Shown: piece by piece, positions 10,436 through 23,400 of the stretch
How positions within the stretch are numbered: position 1 is the stretch's first letter
Layout: each line of letters begins with the position of its first letter
Origin: Agrocybe praecox
Taxonomy: Eukaryota; Basidiomycota; Agaricomycetes; Agaricales; Agrocybaceae
Direction of reading: 5' to 3'
NCBI GenBank assembly: GCA_964017145.1
Contig: OZ024850.1
Coordinates: 2,271,618-2,335,617, forward strand
Length of the DNA: 64,000 nucleotides
Notes under the pieces: model-generated
Database searches by the model: none
The model's input: only the letters and a program-made list of their open reading frames with translations
Told to the model about the DNA's origin: nothing
Translations under genes and position numbers: made by a program

Positions 10436-12511
10436 CACTTGTAGAAACTTATTAATAAAATACGAATAATCACTATTAACCGCCCAAGCGTCTTCCTTCA
10501 ATGCTCCCACCCCCACCCCACCAGGTGGATCCTCCATCGGACAGGTTTCGAGCTATATCAATCCGAAATTGATCTTCCATTTATGCTTTCCAAGTATTCG
10601 ATTTGCTTGATGTCTCTGAAGACCATGTTGAATTTCCACGAGACTCTTAATATTCCGTCATCGGACAGTAATCGATTAAGCGCTGAGAGACTTTCAGCTG
10701 GCTCCAACCCAGCGCTTATCCTTTTGATGCGAATAAGGGGAGGCAGGGTGGGATCGACCGTGTACGACCGTGTACGAGCGCTTAGGTTTGAATTTCCTTC
10801 TCCCGAGCCGTCACTCGTGACAAGTATTGATACGTTGGTGCGATTGGGGAACAGTACAGGATTGGTAAGTTGTTCGGAGGTGTTCGACACCCTTACTCCA
10901 ATGGATGAATGAATGTTAATATCGGGATCCTCCCCGAATTAAACTTTGCGCTGATAGTGGGCCTTTACGACACATATATGTTTGATACTAATGATATGAG
11001 AAATAGAATGATTAGAAGTGGTTCAGTTTTTTTATTAAATAATTCTCCACCAATCAAATACAACGGACCTGATATGTACTAAGTAAGCTGCCCGATTGTG
11101 TTATGATTATGCAGGAGGGGAGAATCCAACGACCGTCAGCTTAAACGCCTAAATGCTGCTGCTTTGCGTGTTTTGGTGGACTGCTTCTTGTAGCCGTTCG
11201 CCGTGCCTCAATCTACACCAATAACGTGGGGTGCCGCACATGTCGTACAGCCACGCCCTATGCGCACGGAGGCGTGCCCAATGATATACGGCCGCTGATC
11301 ATTTTTGATGAGTTATTAAAAGCTCTTCGAAAGTGCCCATGCATATCAAATGTATCAGCATTTGATCAGTATGAAAGCCTATGAAAACCTCGGCCTCAGA
11401 ACCTCCCGAGCCATATATGTATTAGTGCGTGGTAGGTTTACGGTCGTCGTCGCTTACAAGCTGTCGATATACTGTCCGACCAAAAATATGGAACATCCCC
11501 TTCTATCGAAAGTCCTCCTCTTCGGACGTGTCAAGAACTTCCTCCAGTGAGTACATAAGTGAAAAGGTCGTCTATCGTCTATTTATAAATCTTATCACTG
11601 TGAAAAAACATGTTCCGACATGAGTCTTGGGTTTAAATTTGATAGGTGATGGGCGCTAAGCATGTGAACACCATTTCCGCCTCCACCGTCATTAAAATAG
11701 TATATCCATATTTATGTCACGGCCACTGCACGGCGGCGATTATAGAGCTAGAAGTTCTATGCCGGGCACTGTGTGCGTGTCTATGTTTCGAGATCATGCG
11801 GCATACGTTTACTCATAAGCCTCATGTCGTATCGAAGATCCTATCGGTATCGATGAAATGACGCATCTCCTGTTATCAGTTCAATCATCTATGTATACGA
11901 AAGGATTCATACACATTTTATACACGAGTGGTGGCTTTCTCTCTGCGTGTTGATGCTGTCATACTCTACGTCGAAATCCTGATACAGTTTTTTGAAGGCC
12001 ATTCATTGGTTTGAAATACATCAATCAAGCCAAAAATGTGTATGAAATGAATGTGTCCTTGCTGGGGGATGTGGGGTAATAAGGGTCTTGAATAATTTAA
12101 AATGGATGAAATTCGAACGAACGCAGCAAAAAAAAACTGTGCGTTTTAGTACATGTCAGGACACCTTGGACCACAAAAGAAGCAAGCATAATGTTGTACA
12201 GATAGTGATGATGGATGGTAAATGCATAGTTTGTATGTAAGAAAGTCACTGAAGTGGGAGGCGAGCCGTCGTTAGTCGTGGAGGATGATAAATACATGTG
12301 CGCCGTTTTACAAAAATGCAAAGGGGATATGTGCCTGGGTATCCGAAGTTGCGAGGTATCATTTCCGTCTGAATGAGGAGGCTGATGAATCGTGGTGAAA
12401 GTACATGAGTGGAAATGTGTGTGGGTGTCAACAGGCGTTACGCTCCCAAACAATAGCACGAGTTATTGTTCTGCGAAGCGGGAAAAAGTCGAGTCGGAAA
12501 GCATGCGGCAT
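10436..12511. other. Gene-poor AT-rich stretch
   Basis: No confident gene. A frame of about 110 codons without an ATG start lies on the minus strand at 10558-10890 (see separate entry). A tandem pair of the 10-mer CGACCGTGTA occurs at about 10755-10775. The part from 12100 to 12511 is probably the 3' flank of the CENP-B-type gene. Confidence 0.45.
10558..10890 (-). pseudogene. Possible protein-coding fragment, unknown
   Basis: An open frame of about 110 codons without an ATG at its start reads SNTSEQLTNPVLFPNRTNVS and later ALNRLLSDDGILRVSWKF. LFPNRTNVSI is reminiscent of the strand repeats in fungal F-box/LRR-like proteins, but this is a weak resemblance. The opposite strand is also open over almost the same interval, so one of the two is a shadow. 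It lies just right of the MITE and may be a remnant. Confidence 0.2.
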
Positions 12512-13791
12512 TTAACGGTTATAGGTGCTCGCGTATTGGAAGAGAACATATTTGATGTTGTGTAGGGCTCTTAACTCGCCTTCCTTCAGGAGAGTAGAAG
12601 GAGTGGGTAGCTTGAAGTAATTTACGAGTGTTGCAATGGCATGCTCCGCTTCGTCGAGACTTGGGGCAGAGGAAACAGGGCGTCGGTCAAGGTCAGAGTA
12701 GACAATGTTCGGGGGCCAGTAGGAGCCTAGTTGGTCGGGTGAGTGCTGAATGGCGTGGTCGCCCTCAAGTTCCATTTCCAAAAAGGGATGAAGAGGAACA
12801 TGGTCTGGATTAATGACGACAGGCGCGGCAAGAACTGGATCATCAACGACCAGATGCAGACGAGTAGCGTCAGGCTGCTGCAACCATCTATGAGTTGCGG
12901 TCTGCTCGAACGGCACCTGGGTAGCGTCGCCGGGTTGTATAGGGATATTGGGAACCCGCGAACCGTCGACAGGTTCAGCTTTGGGACGGTACGAGTCGGC
13001 TTCGAGCCAAGTCCCGCCACGGACTCCACTTCGCTTCTTGAAATTCTCCAGCCATCCTGAGCTGGCCTTGAAACCAGTGTGAGTAGTTTGTCTCCTCTCG
13101 CTTATCTCGAGGGCTGTCTGCCGGATAAGTTGGTCAGTGATTTGAACGCCATTCTCGGTCCACCTTCGAAGATGGTCTTCTAATTCGCCCTCGATGTCTG
13201 GATTTCTACAAAATCTATCTCATAGATTAAGATATTTAGCAGAAAAGAGAACGGTGTATAGGCGTACCTTTGCTTTGCAAGCTTCTCTGGTCTTTTCGTT
13301 ACGTTCAACCATCGGTACTTTTCCTTGAGAATCTTGCTGATAGTGCTACGCTCGACGCCGAATTGCAAACCAATATCTTCTTGACGAGCGTTGGGATGTT
13401 CGCTGTGATATATACAGATGTTCTTTTTGTCGAGATCAGTTAGGCGCTGCTTAGTATGCTTCCGATAGCGGGCCACTCTCTGCACCGGGGGAGCGCGCTG
13501 CGCGGGTGTCGCCATCGGTGCAAGATGATGGGATGAGCCCGAAGACGCGCTGTTTGCTAGAGAAGACGACCTTGGTCGCTGGTATGGCGAGGGTGGGGAT
13601 GTTGGCGTTCTCGGATGGTAGTTTTCGAGCTAGAGTAAAATTAGAGAGCTTCCGGAATATAAAAGTGAAAGACTCACCGGAGGAGAAGGATTGAAGGCGC
13701 ACATTATTGAGGACTGGTCTGAGGATGTTGGGGAAGGGTATAGCTCGTTGGGTGAACTCCAAACTGGACTGTGTACTTGAGCAGCCGCCAT
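12512..13791 (-). CDS. CENP-B-type HTH DNA-binding protein lacking a DDE domain
   Basis: Exon 1 starts MAAAQVHSPVWSSPNELYPS at 13791. After a GT-AG intron (about 13680-13631) the frame runs through LENYHPRTPTSPPSPYQ into RVARYRKHTKQRLTDLDKK and QEDIGLQFGVERSTISKILK, the Psq/CENP-B N-terminal helix-turn-helix. A second intron (about 13270-13205) leads to DIEGELEDHLRRWTENGVQI and SSGWLENFKKRSG, the second CENP-B/Tc5-type DNA-binding half. The C-terminal part (HRWLQQPDATRLHLVVDD; EAEHAIATLVNYF) has no DDE transposase block and ends at TAA 12512. The layout resembles pogo/Tigger-derived, host-adopted DNA-binding proteins. The target sequence and role are unknown. A shorter start at 13515 was rejected because the upstream exon joins in frame. 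Confidence 0.75.
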
Positions 13792-14356
13792 GGTTCGAAG
13801 ACTTGTTTAGTCGGAGATGCTTTTATAGTGGGCCGGATCTATTTTTGGCCACCACTAAAGATAGCCATTTTGGGCGATCAGATCTTGGACACCTTGTATT
13901 TTTAATTCCTCTTTTCTTCCTTGCAACCGTTATGTTTTCTCTAATTTTCACTTGTTCTGGTTTGGGATTTTCTGCAGATTTTCGTATATTTTTCTCGAGC
14001 CGGATTCAAATTTATCCAACATGCGGCTCTCGTTTGGCACGGAAATTCTTCTTCTAGACCCCTCTTTTTTTCCATCGGCTCCCACCGCAGATCTTTGTCA
14101 TGATCTGCTTTTCAGAAATGGCCCAATGGTTTACGTGATACAAAATACCGGTTCCTGATCAAAATGACCGACTTTCTCTCTCTCTCAATCTCTCGCCAGT
14201 CTTTCTGTCTATATTCGAACCACAATCGATGGCGAGGCTCACTGTACCTCGGAGTCGGACATGAACATCGTGTGCTCATGTCTCGGTACTGAACCATGTA
14301 CCTTTGCCACGAGCCTAACCCCGTATAACCTCTACCCTTTCGTCTCTAATTGCAGT

Positions 14357-14387
<31 letters not shown>
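14357..14387 (+). repeat. (CTA)10 microsatellite
   Basis: About ten uninterrupted CTA units in noncoding DNA. The leucine run in an overlapping frame is a by-product of the repeat. Confidence 0.9.
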
Positions 14388-14389
<2 letters not shown>

Positions 14390-17300
14390 TACAGATGTTC
14401 ATTTGCATCTCTTCCGAGACAGCTCAATCCTTGCCACCTCAGAACTGATTTTCGGTCCTCATATCCGTCCAGGCTTATCGATTATCCCTTTGCTCTCGTA
14501 AACATACCAATTACCGATGAAACCCCACTCGCAGTTACATTGTCCGCTCGGTTCCGTGCCCACCTGGTCCATTCAACTTCACTGAGCAGCCCACTGCCTC
14601 AAATACGTACATACAACGGCTTGACATACATTCGGGAAATATTAACTTCCCTCGTATCGATCTCAATCATCAATTTATCGTCACCCCAGATTCCCAACAG
14701 GTTAATACGTTGAAGACTATTCGACACATGACATGGACACCCCTCAGGACAATGCAGGCATGAAATTTCTTATTGGCTAACCGCACTCAATTCTAAGCCA
14801 AATTTTACATAGCTTCGATGTGTTTGAATCCACGTTTCTCGAAGCAGCATTGGTACGGGCGGGATCATGGGATCTTTGATGTAACTCATTAAATTGCTTT
14901 TCTTTGACTAATGCTGCAGCTCTATGGGGCGTGACGCCTAGCTTTCTTTCCACCACTACTGCGTGTTATGGCGTCGCCTCCCTCATTCCACGACATCTCG
15001 GAATATACATTTTCTAACTTGGCCTAGTAAGTCTCGTCATGTATGCGTCAGATGATTTCTACGAGGATACAAACCTTCTCCAAGAGACTAAAACGATGCA
15101 AGATCCTGCATTTAGGTAGATCGCCGTATAACCGGCCTCATGGATGGGGCCACTTCATAATGAACGTTTGGTTTGTCCAATCTAGGTCCTTAACGATCGA
15201 CATTGATACGGCCCCTTGCTTCCAAATTCCAATTCAACATAGGCTCCGAAAGACCTTCTAATTCGCGGGGTTAGAACCGTTTGGAACTTTCTGGATGAAT
15301 CATTCCGTTCGTATTCCTTAGCTCCTTCGGCTTTCGAAATAAAAAACATTACTTCAACAAATGTATCTGCCTTTCGTTCCTGAATAGACCCCTCGAAAGT
15401 GCCAGTGGTGAGTACTAAACCATACGGGAGAAGGTAAATAATAACTAGTTGCAACATCTTACCAAGGAAGGCAGAAATCCCAAGCGCGAAGCGAATAATA
15501 CCCAGGTCGAATTAGTGGGACCCAGTCTGACTTCATCGATAGCATATCTTTGACATCTCTGCTGAGTCCCATTCTCCATCCGCAATTCAATCCCCACAAG
15601 ATGAATAAATATATTCGATAGGTCATCCGATGGCCAGGTTCCTTTGCTCTGGTTCATGTAATTTTGATGATCACTCATGCCACTGGGTACCTTAGGTCTA
15701 TGTCCTGTCTCTACCGGTCTTGTTCTCCCTGCATTTACGTACTGTCCGGAAGATTGTGTTCCAAGTCCAAAAAGAACGTCTCTCGGGACGCCAACAACAT
15801 TAGCCGCTGAGTAGCGCACGCACTCGACGCAAGGCTGCACATCAGCATCACCATCAAGAGCTAATGGATATATTCAAGCGCCGGAGAACTTTCTTCGTTT
15901 CCATTTCGACCTTCAAGCTACGTTCCAACTATAATGTTTACGATAGAGGTAGTGCCAGAATTCCAGAAACCTTGAAAAATTAATATGATTGGCTAACAAC
16001 CGACACCCGACCTCAGGTCGTTGCACGTTAGCAGCTATCGCGCTTCCCAGGACTCCCGTTCGAGGTTTTATGAAGGTGGGGCATGACTTTGCGCGTGTAG
16101 GAGTTTTTGAGAATTGACAGGAGTCAATCGCCTCGTTTCCGATCGCGCAGTCCTTCAAACAGGTTACAATTGGGGAGTATCATCCGATTCCGACGAGGGG
16201 ATGTAATGTCGTCGTCATTTGTTTTTGAACTTCTTCCTTCCAATTGCGCCTTACCTTGCCTTGCTTTTGCCTGACTGCGGTTGGTACGATCCTCATGGAC
16301 ATTCAGTCGTTATTCCTCCGGGAATACGTTTAGTATGATGATAAGCAGCAACGGCCCTTGTCGAAAATGTCCCTATCAGCCCACGAAAATATTGTTCGTT
16401 CTCTCGAAGAATAAATAGACGATAGAGAAATTTAGCTGCTCTCACGGGAAGGATCGAAGTTTGGAAATACAGGCCTGGAATCCTGGCGTCCTTTCCCATA
16501 TCGGACTTTAGCGACATCGATGGGCATGGACGGATTAAGGAGAATCAGCTGAGTGGTACGATGAATCGAGCTCTGAGATTGAGAGATAGCGTAGAAGAGA
16601 TCATTTCTGCTATTTTGCTCACCGGACAGCTACAGCCTTAGGCTATTCTTGATATCCGAACAGTGATCGTTCTATAGAGCGGTCAGAGTCGGCGTAGACT
16701 CATGCAATACCTATCTATCCATATCTTTCAAAGCCTTCTCAACAGAAAAAGAGACACCCTTGATTGTTACTGACGCTACTGCCAAATCCGTTTACCCTTT
16801 AGAAAGCGGATAAGAGACGCCCGTGAGCGTCAAGATCCAGATGGACATTACTTTGTCCTTGTGTTGCTTTTGAGTTTGAAGGCTCCTAGTTTGTAAGAAC
16901 GGTAAGTTACCAAGTACCCTAGCAGTAAAAAATTGGTTACCGTGAGGTTCTACGCCCTTGTAGAATTGACAGACTGGTACGATGTACTGGCGGCGAGAAA
17001 AAGCTTGACGCTTGACTTCACTGGCAAAGCAGCCAGTTGACGAGCATATTTCGTCGGTAAACATTCAATCATGTAAACATTGGAGAAAGGGCTGTCAAAG
17101 CTTCCAGGTTCGCGGGAGAATTTGAAATGTTGAAATAATTCTTGTCAGGTGTGCGAAATAATAAATTAAATGTCTCATGCTCGAACCAAAGGGATCCCGT
17201 GGTCGAAACTTGAATATGCCGAACCTTCGGGATGAAGGTTCTGTATTTAAGTACGGTGAAAAATAAACTTGCCGACCGAAAAGAAGTGAAATTTCATGTC

Positions 17301-18308
17301 GGCTGCAGTGAGGCATGAAATTGTAAACTTTTGAGAGAAAAAATACGTACAAATGAACACAATTACTCGATGGTTTTTTTGCCATGCCAGCGAGGACTTC
17401 ATTACCCAGGAGCGATGACTTACTCGCAGCAATGAAAAATCCTGCTGGCAATAGGCAACGATAGCATCGTCCGTTGAAAGATTTATGTCGCTTCGATCGC
17501 GGTTGGTCTTCTAGCCCAGCTAATATCATAGCATTTTACCGTAACATCAGAAAATTCCGCTAGACGTTCGTTAGACGACTTGAGCACGTACTGTTCTGCC
17601 TCTGGAATTCGCTGGTCATGGATTTGCAAGTGTTTGCATAAAATGAAGTCGGAGAACTTGTAGCCCTGCTGCAAGTTCATGGTTCATTCGTAAATATAGA
17701 TGTAACCCCAGAATTTAGTGCAAACCCATCGAAGTTGTAGGTTACCACTGCCAGGCCTTTAAATTCGGAATGACCGCAAGTATCCTGTAATATTTAGCCC
17801 ACTTTGATTGTAATCAGAATATCCTTGCACACTTGGGGACCAAAGCTTTTTACTTCCGCGCAATCTAGACTGTCGGTGTGTCGGTGTTGGGCAACTTGCA
17901 AGGGTTAACACGGTAATAACTTTTAAGAGCAGGTAAAAGGACAACCTGTCACGCGTTACGAACCACAGCCATTCTTGTCAAACTAAAAATAGAAACATTT
18001 TCACGAATGAATTTTCACGAATTTCAGTGGTCTACTCTTCTCTTACCGTCCGCCCATAGATAGATAACACCTGCCGCATACCATCTCTTCCGCGTTCCTT
18101 GTGCCAGCTCTCGTGATAAAATTTTAGCAGAAAATCTCTTTGCGTTTCCGTAGATACTAGTTTGCGTCTATACCGGACTAAAGGTGCCCCGCAAGTTAAG
18201 GGATGATGGATGGATCTGACTCGAGTTTGCGGGTCGAATCGGAAGGGGTTGCCGTGGCGCTCTCTTGAAAAAGAAAATTGAGACACAAGTGTACACAGAG
18301 CGGAGGCG

Positions 18309-18316
18309 TATATAAA
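18309..18316 (+). promoter_or_regulatory. TATA box of alternative oxidase
   Basis: TATATAAA lies 94 bp upstream of the ATG at 18410, a plausible core promoter position for a strongly inducible fungal gene. Confidence 0.5.
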
Positions 18317-18409
18317 GGATGGTTGGCGCACCGATGCCTCATAAAATTTCTTGGCATCGCTCGCGGTCCAAGCATCGACCACTTATTGTTCAATTCAACG
18401 ACACCCACT

Positions 18410-20100
18410 ATGATTAGGACATCCCTGATCAAGGCAGCATATCCTGCTTTACACGCCTCCAGCCTACGTGTTTCACCTCTGCTTCTTGTTGACGCAAACA
18501 ACTATGCTAGGCGCTATCTCTCTACGACATCGCTGCTTCGAAACAAGCAACAATCCCCGCTAGATTCAAAAGACATCCATCATGAGGCCACTGAACTACA
18601 CAAACGTATGAAATACATCATCTATAAATATATCTTCGTGCACCTCATGGACACTTCACAGAGGAACTTCCTGGATCGTCGTCTCCAGAGATATCTCAAT
18701 TAACAAAACACGATGCCATTAGCACGATCCCAGAAATGGTCCGCGGCGATTGGGTTCTCTTCCATCCTGTATATTCGCCAAGCGAGCTGAAGGCCGTAGA
18801 GGTACGTCGTAATGGTATCTGGCATTGATTTTGACATGCTTATGAACGTTATCTTGATACCTAGGTTTTGCATCGAGAACGTAAAACCATCGGAGACAAG
18901 ATGGCTTACGGTTTGGTCAAGTTATCGCGTACAATATTCGACCTGATCTCAGGATATAAGCACGTGGATAAACCACCTACACCTGGAATGACTATCCAGG
19001 ACTTGCGGAAAGCAGGTTATCTTCTTTCTGAAAAACAGTGGTTGGAGGTTTGTGGCTGTTCAGTTTCGCTCAGTTTTCTACTTACTGATTTTAAACAGCG
19101 TATTTTGTTTCTAGAAAGTATTGCTGGTGTTCCTGGAATGGTGGCAGCTACCCTTCGTCATCTAACAAGTTTACGAGTGATGGTAACGTTATTTTCCTGT
19201 GGAACGACTAGCATGTGGAAACTCATATATTTACTACCATTAGCGCCGCGATAGTGGATGGATACACACATGTTTAGAGGAGGCCGAAAACGAGAGGATG
19301 CACCTAATGTAAGCCCATTAATTGAATGCTCGATAGCATCTTTATTGACTTCCTTTCTTTTCCAGGACCTTCATGACGCTTCGTAAACCTTCAATGTTTT
19401 TCCGCTTGATGGTTTTAGGTGCACAGGGGGTATTCTATAACATTTTCTGTGGGTCAGATCTATAGTTTTGTTCTTCCTCATTGCCTAAATATTTCCTCCC
19501 ATTTCTAGTTATAATGTATATGATATCACCGAAAATATGTCATCGCTTCGTTGGGCATCTTGAAGAAGAGGCGGTGGTGACCTAGTTAGTGTAAGTTTTA
19601 CTTATTGCTGGATTTTTGCTAATTGCGGTTATTTCATTTTAGCACGCGCTGCATAGCCGACCTTGAAGCAGGCAGAATACCCGAATGGTGGGTTCACAAT
19701 GATCTATTATCTATGGCGTTTTTTTAATGCCATTTTCTCATTTTCTTTTAGGACCGATCTCCCGGCGCCAGAAATTTCCATTGATTACTGGCGCTTGTCC
19801 CCGGACGCTAAGCTTCGGGATGTGCTATACGCGGTTAGGTCGGATGAGACTACACATCGCTTCGTAAATCACAGCCTTGCGAACTTGAATCCATCCACGG
19901 ACGTCAATCCTTTCGCTCTTCGAGAACCTGACATGCACGTCAAAGGAACAAAGATCGAGTAAGTCCAGCGATTACTCTTTTAATTATATTCTCACTCGCT
20001 CATGCTAATCTTTGCTTCTAGATTTGAACGTTCCGAATCCGAGGAATACGTCAAGGAATCTCACCAGTTGATGATGCAACAGCAAAACAGAAATATTTAA
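18410..20100 (+). CDS. aox: Mitochondrial alternative oxidase
   Basis: Di-iron ubiquinol oxidase of the inner mitochondrial membrane that bypasses complexes III and IV and passes electrons to oxygen without proton pumping. The N-terminus MIRTSLIKAAYPALHAS, followed by RRYLSTTSLLRN, is a mitochondrial presequence. Spliced exons give FLESIAGVPGMVAATLRHL (first Glu ligand), then RRDSGWIHTCLEEAENERMH (Glu and His ligands), LGAQGVFYNIFF (membrane helix), FVGHLEEEAVVTYTRC (Glu ligand) and VLYAVRSDETTHRFVNHSLA (Glu and His ligands). All iron ligands are present. The usual RADEA is RSDET here. The gene ends QQQNRNI then TAA. At least eight short introns are needed. The exon starting at 19244 after ccattag was placed to keep RRDSGW in frame. 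Confidence 0.96.
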
Positions 20101-20433
20101 AGAAAAACCAGACACTCGTTATCCGGACGTATACCATGCTCAGGAATCTTCTATTATATTGTATTTCTAATAACCACTACTCTATCAGGCTTGTCTTGCA
20201 TTCTGTTCTAACTTGATCTTATCTATGTCTATAAATCTATGTATAACTGACAGCCAATCAATATCAATCATTACATAATCATGATTGGCACTTATCTATT
20301 TATGGATGCATGCTTCCGGTGCAATGGTCCTTGACAATGGCATGCCACTTTGTTCCACCTGTGTTCCACATCTTGACACTGGCACTCATTAATACTCATT
20401 CCTCGATTTTGAGTTCTTCGGCATTTACGCTGC
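20101..20433. other. Intergenic AOX - Spo71-like gene
   Basis: 333 bp containing the AOX 3' flank and the promoter of the next co-oriented gene. AT-rich, with no distinct TATA box or repeat noted. Confidence 0.5.
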
Positions 20434-23400
20434 ATGGCGTCGGAATCCCTTCAGGAGGAAAGCTCAAATGCACGGAATCGTGACACCACTCCACCTGGGA
20501 TTTCGCAGCATGATGCAATTGCACTGCAAAAGAAAGAAGGCCTGGTGCATCATAGAATCTTCGTAGGACCTATGCCAGAGAAAATTATAGCGCATGGAGA
20601 AGTGCAGGGAAAGAAGAAGAAAATTACCATTGGGAGTGTGCTTTCCCTGGGATTTGACGCGGAAGAAGTGGGGTCTTCTGTTAGTCGTGGAGACAAGATT
20701 GAAGACGTCTCTCGGGTACTCAAGGAAAATGCGCTACGTTTCTTTATTCATCGTGGGGGCAATATGGAAGACTGGGGAGAAGAGGCGGAACAGAACATCC
20801 TCGAGGACATGACGAAGCACTGGAAAGAGAGCGAGTGGGGTCAACTTTGGCATCGACGACACCACCGTCGTAAGAAGGAGCCGCAAAAAGTCGAGCAATG
20901 GTTCGGCAAAAGCTTTGAGGTCGGGAACTTGCTTGGGCTGAACATGATGGAAGAGAGCGGCCATCTTTCGGAAAGGAGTCGGCCTTTACCCTCAACACAG
21001 GAGCCTGAACCTGCAGTTGTAATCCCCAATGCTGCAGCTTTCTCAAATTTATCCACTTTTCCGAAATCTGCAACTGGACAAACTTTTGTCACCGCAAATT
21101 CAGAATTCTCTGAAAGTGTACCCTCGACCCCCATAGCGGAATCTAGCAACCCAGACTCTTCTCCACATGCGGGCCCACACACTGGTTCTAACTCTCCTGC
21201 CTCATCTCAAACGGGCTTATTGCAGAAGCAGCGCGACGTTGAAGCTGATGGTCCTGCCAAAGCTTCTTTGCAGAACAATGGAACCTCCCTACTGTCTATT
21301 CCTGACACTAAAGGGAAGGCTAAAGTTCATTACTCTGACACGTCCGTAGGACAATCTATGTCTGAACGCCCTGCTCCTGTCAGAGAAGTTCTTTCGCGAA
21401 CAAAAGACACAGTAGACCAGAATACTAGTCTAGCAGCAGCCGTCACTCTTACGGAAGACGCAGACCGAAACTTCAGTTGGGGTGATGTTCTGCTAAAAGG
21501 TAAACAGATTCACTAATAATTCCACAATATATCATTGACGCCCTAGAGAGATAGGATGCTCGTAAGAGTGAGCTATGCCAAGTCAGAAATTATAACGGAG
21601 TTCAATGACGCAATAAATCGTACGACGCGAGATCTTCACTATGAAGACTGGGGCGAGTTTCTCGTCGCTTGGCGACGCGACAGCATCGAAATCTACAGGG
21701 ATCACGTTAGTACTAGCCCTCTAATATCAATTTCTTATCTGAACTTCACCCTCAGAATACCCCAGGAAAGGAATGGATAACTGGACATAAACATCTCTCT
21801 TACGTCATTCCTCTTAAATCGTCGAGAACACGATTATCCCTATTTTCTTTTGTTGATTTAACGTTCTGTTTAACGTGTGCTCCTGCGACGACTCGCCTCA
21901 ACTCCGACAGTTCTCGGTGGATATTTAGTAGACAAAAAGAAGGAACAAATATATTCGTCTTCAAACTCAAAAGTCGGTCTCGGGCATATGACTGGACATG
22001 GCAATTGTGGTTCGTCCGCAACGAAATGCAGATATTTAGTACTTTTCACTGACCCTGAAATAGGCGACAGATGGGTGGTCAGATTCCCAGGACAGTAGAC
22101 ATCTACAATCCTCGATTGAACACGAAAGTTTCTATCGATATACCAGAAAATGTGGACTTAGACAGTATTGCGCTGTACAGTTTGTTCAGGCGCGAGAACG
22201 TGATCAAGATGTGTATGGAACTGCTTCCTGCTATACCAGATTGGCAATTCCTTGTCGAAGGGGAAATAAGAAAAGGAAAATCGCTCCAACTGGCATGGCG
22301 TGTAAACGCCAATCTCGACTGGGTCTGGCTCGAGACCGACGGGGAGGGTAAAGAAAGAGATTGGGCAGTCCTATGTGGTCTCGCATTCAAACACGTTCGT
22401 CAAACACGAGTTTCATCTAGTCTAGCCATTATTAACATCGTATTTTTTTGATTGCAGACCTCGAGGCCTCCGGTACTTGAGATTCGTCTGGCGGACCATG
22501 CCCCAAACCACGTACATGTTAAAGATGGAAAACGCCTAGAAGAGCCACCAGCCATCGAAGGATATTTGGACCGCATAAGGCCCAATACACAGACAAAGAG
22601 TCAGATCTATGTCAGCACTCACAATGGCAACTTGTTTATTTTGAACCCACTGCATGCATTCCCCCCTATGCCACCAGGCCTTACGCCCGTATCTGGTGCG
22701 TTGGCAGATCCTCAAAGCTTTCGGCATGCAGAAATTCGTCGTGGAAGCAATCAGATTATGACGGCAACAGGTGTGTGCGACTTGAGGACCATAGTCGCAG
22801 TTCGGAGAGCATCCCACCCGACATCGGCACATGTTCATAATGAACGAGAGACCCAAGATGATGCGACATGGATGAACATTTGGCAAACTCGTGAAGAGGA
22901 GTTAGCTGGCGATGAAGAAGACGAAGGAGGTGAAGTGGGGTTGAGTAAAAGCAGCGATCGTTCAAGAACGAGGGTCAGGCGGTCATTTGAGCTACTACTC
23001 AAGACTGGACATATAGTCCGCTTCGAGGTAAGTTACCCATGCATGATCGTGCCACTATTTGCATACTCAATGTCCATTTTTTTCGGTAGGCCTTTTCCTG
23101 CGGAGTAGCCATTGAATGGATTGACCGACTGCGGGCATTGATATTTTATTGGAAGAATAGACATCGTCTCGATGCCAAACAAGAAATAGACCTTGCTCAA
23201 ACTCAACGTCCTCGTCTTACTCCCCAGACTCGGCTCTGCGCCGATGAGCATGAGATTGCCCCGGAATCGCCAGCAAACCTCTCAGAACCATATCAGGCCA
23301 TAGATAATTTGTTTAACTGGTGCGTATTGGAAGGCTGCCGATCGCTCGTCAAAGGTGGTCGCCTCTACATGAAAAAAGGATTGCATGGTCAATATAAGTA

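Larger units (their letters stand above)
13792..18409. other. 4.6-kb gene-poor region
   Basis: No gene, RNA gene or recognisable transposon could be supported. Open frames of 60-150 codons occur on both strands but lack family motifs or consistent splice structure. The longest, 15445-15840 minus, reads NAGRTRPVETGHRPKVPSGM and is not recognised. A CTA microsatellite lies at 14357-14387. The right end contains the promoter of the alternative oxidase gene. It may hold decayed repeats that only a whole-genome comparison could reveal. Confidence 0.45.

Noticed and set aside
14261..14713. 150-codon plus-strand frame with a leucine run
   Set aside because: The leucine run is produced by the CTA microsatellite. 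No family motif, no splice continuation and no supporting context.
15182..15840. Minus-strand frames of 91 and 131 codons, considered as a small secreted or cysteine-rich protein
   Set aside because: No signal peptide, no hydrophobin cysteine spacing (no CC pairs) and no in-frame splice linking the two.
20734..21182. Minus-strand frames of 76-113 codons opposite the Spo71-like gene
   Set aside because: They are antisense shadows of a long, well-supported coding exon.
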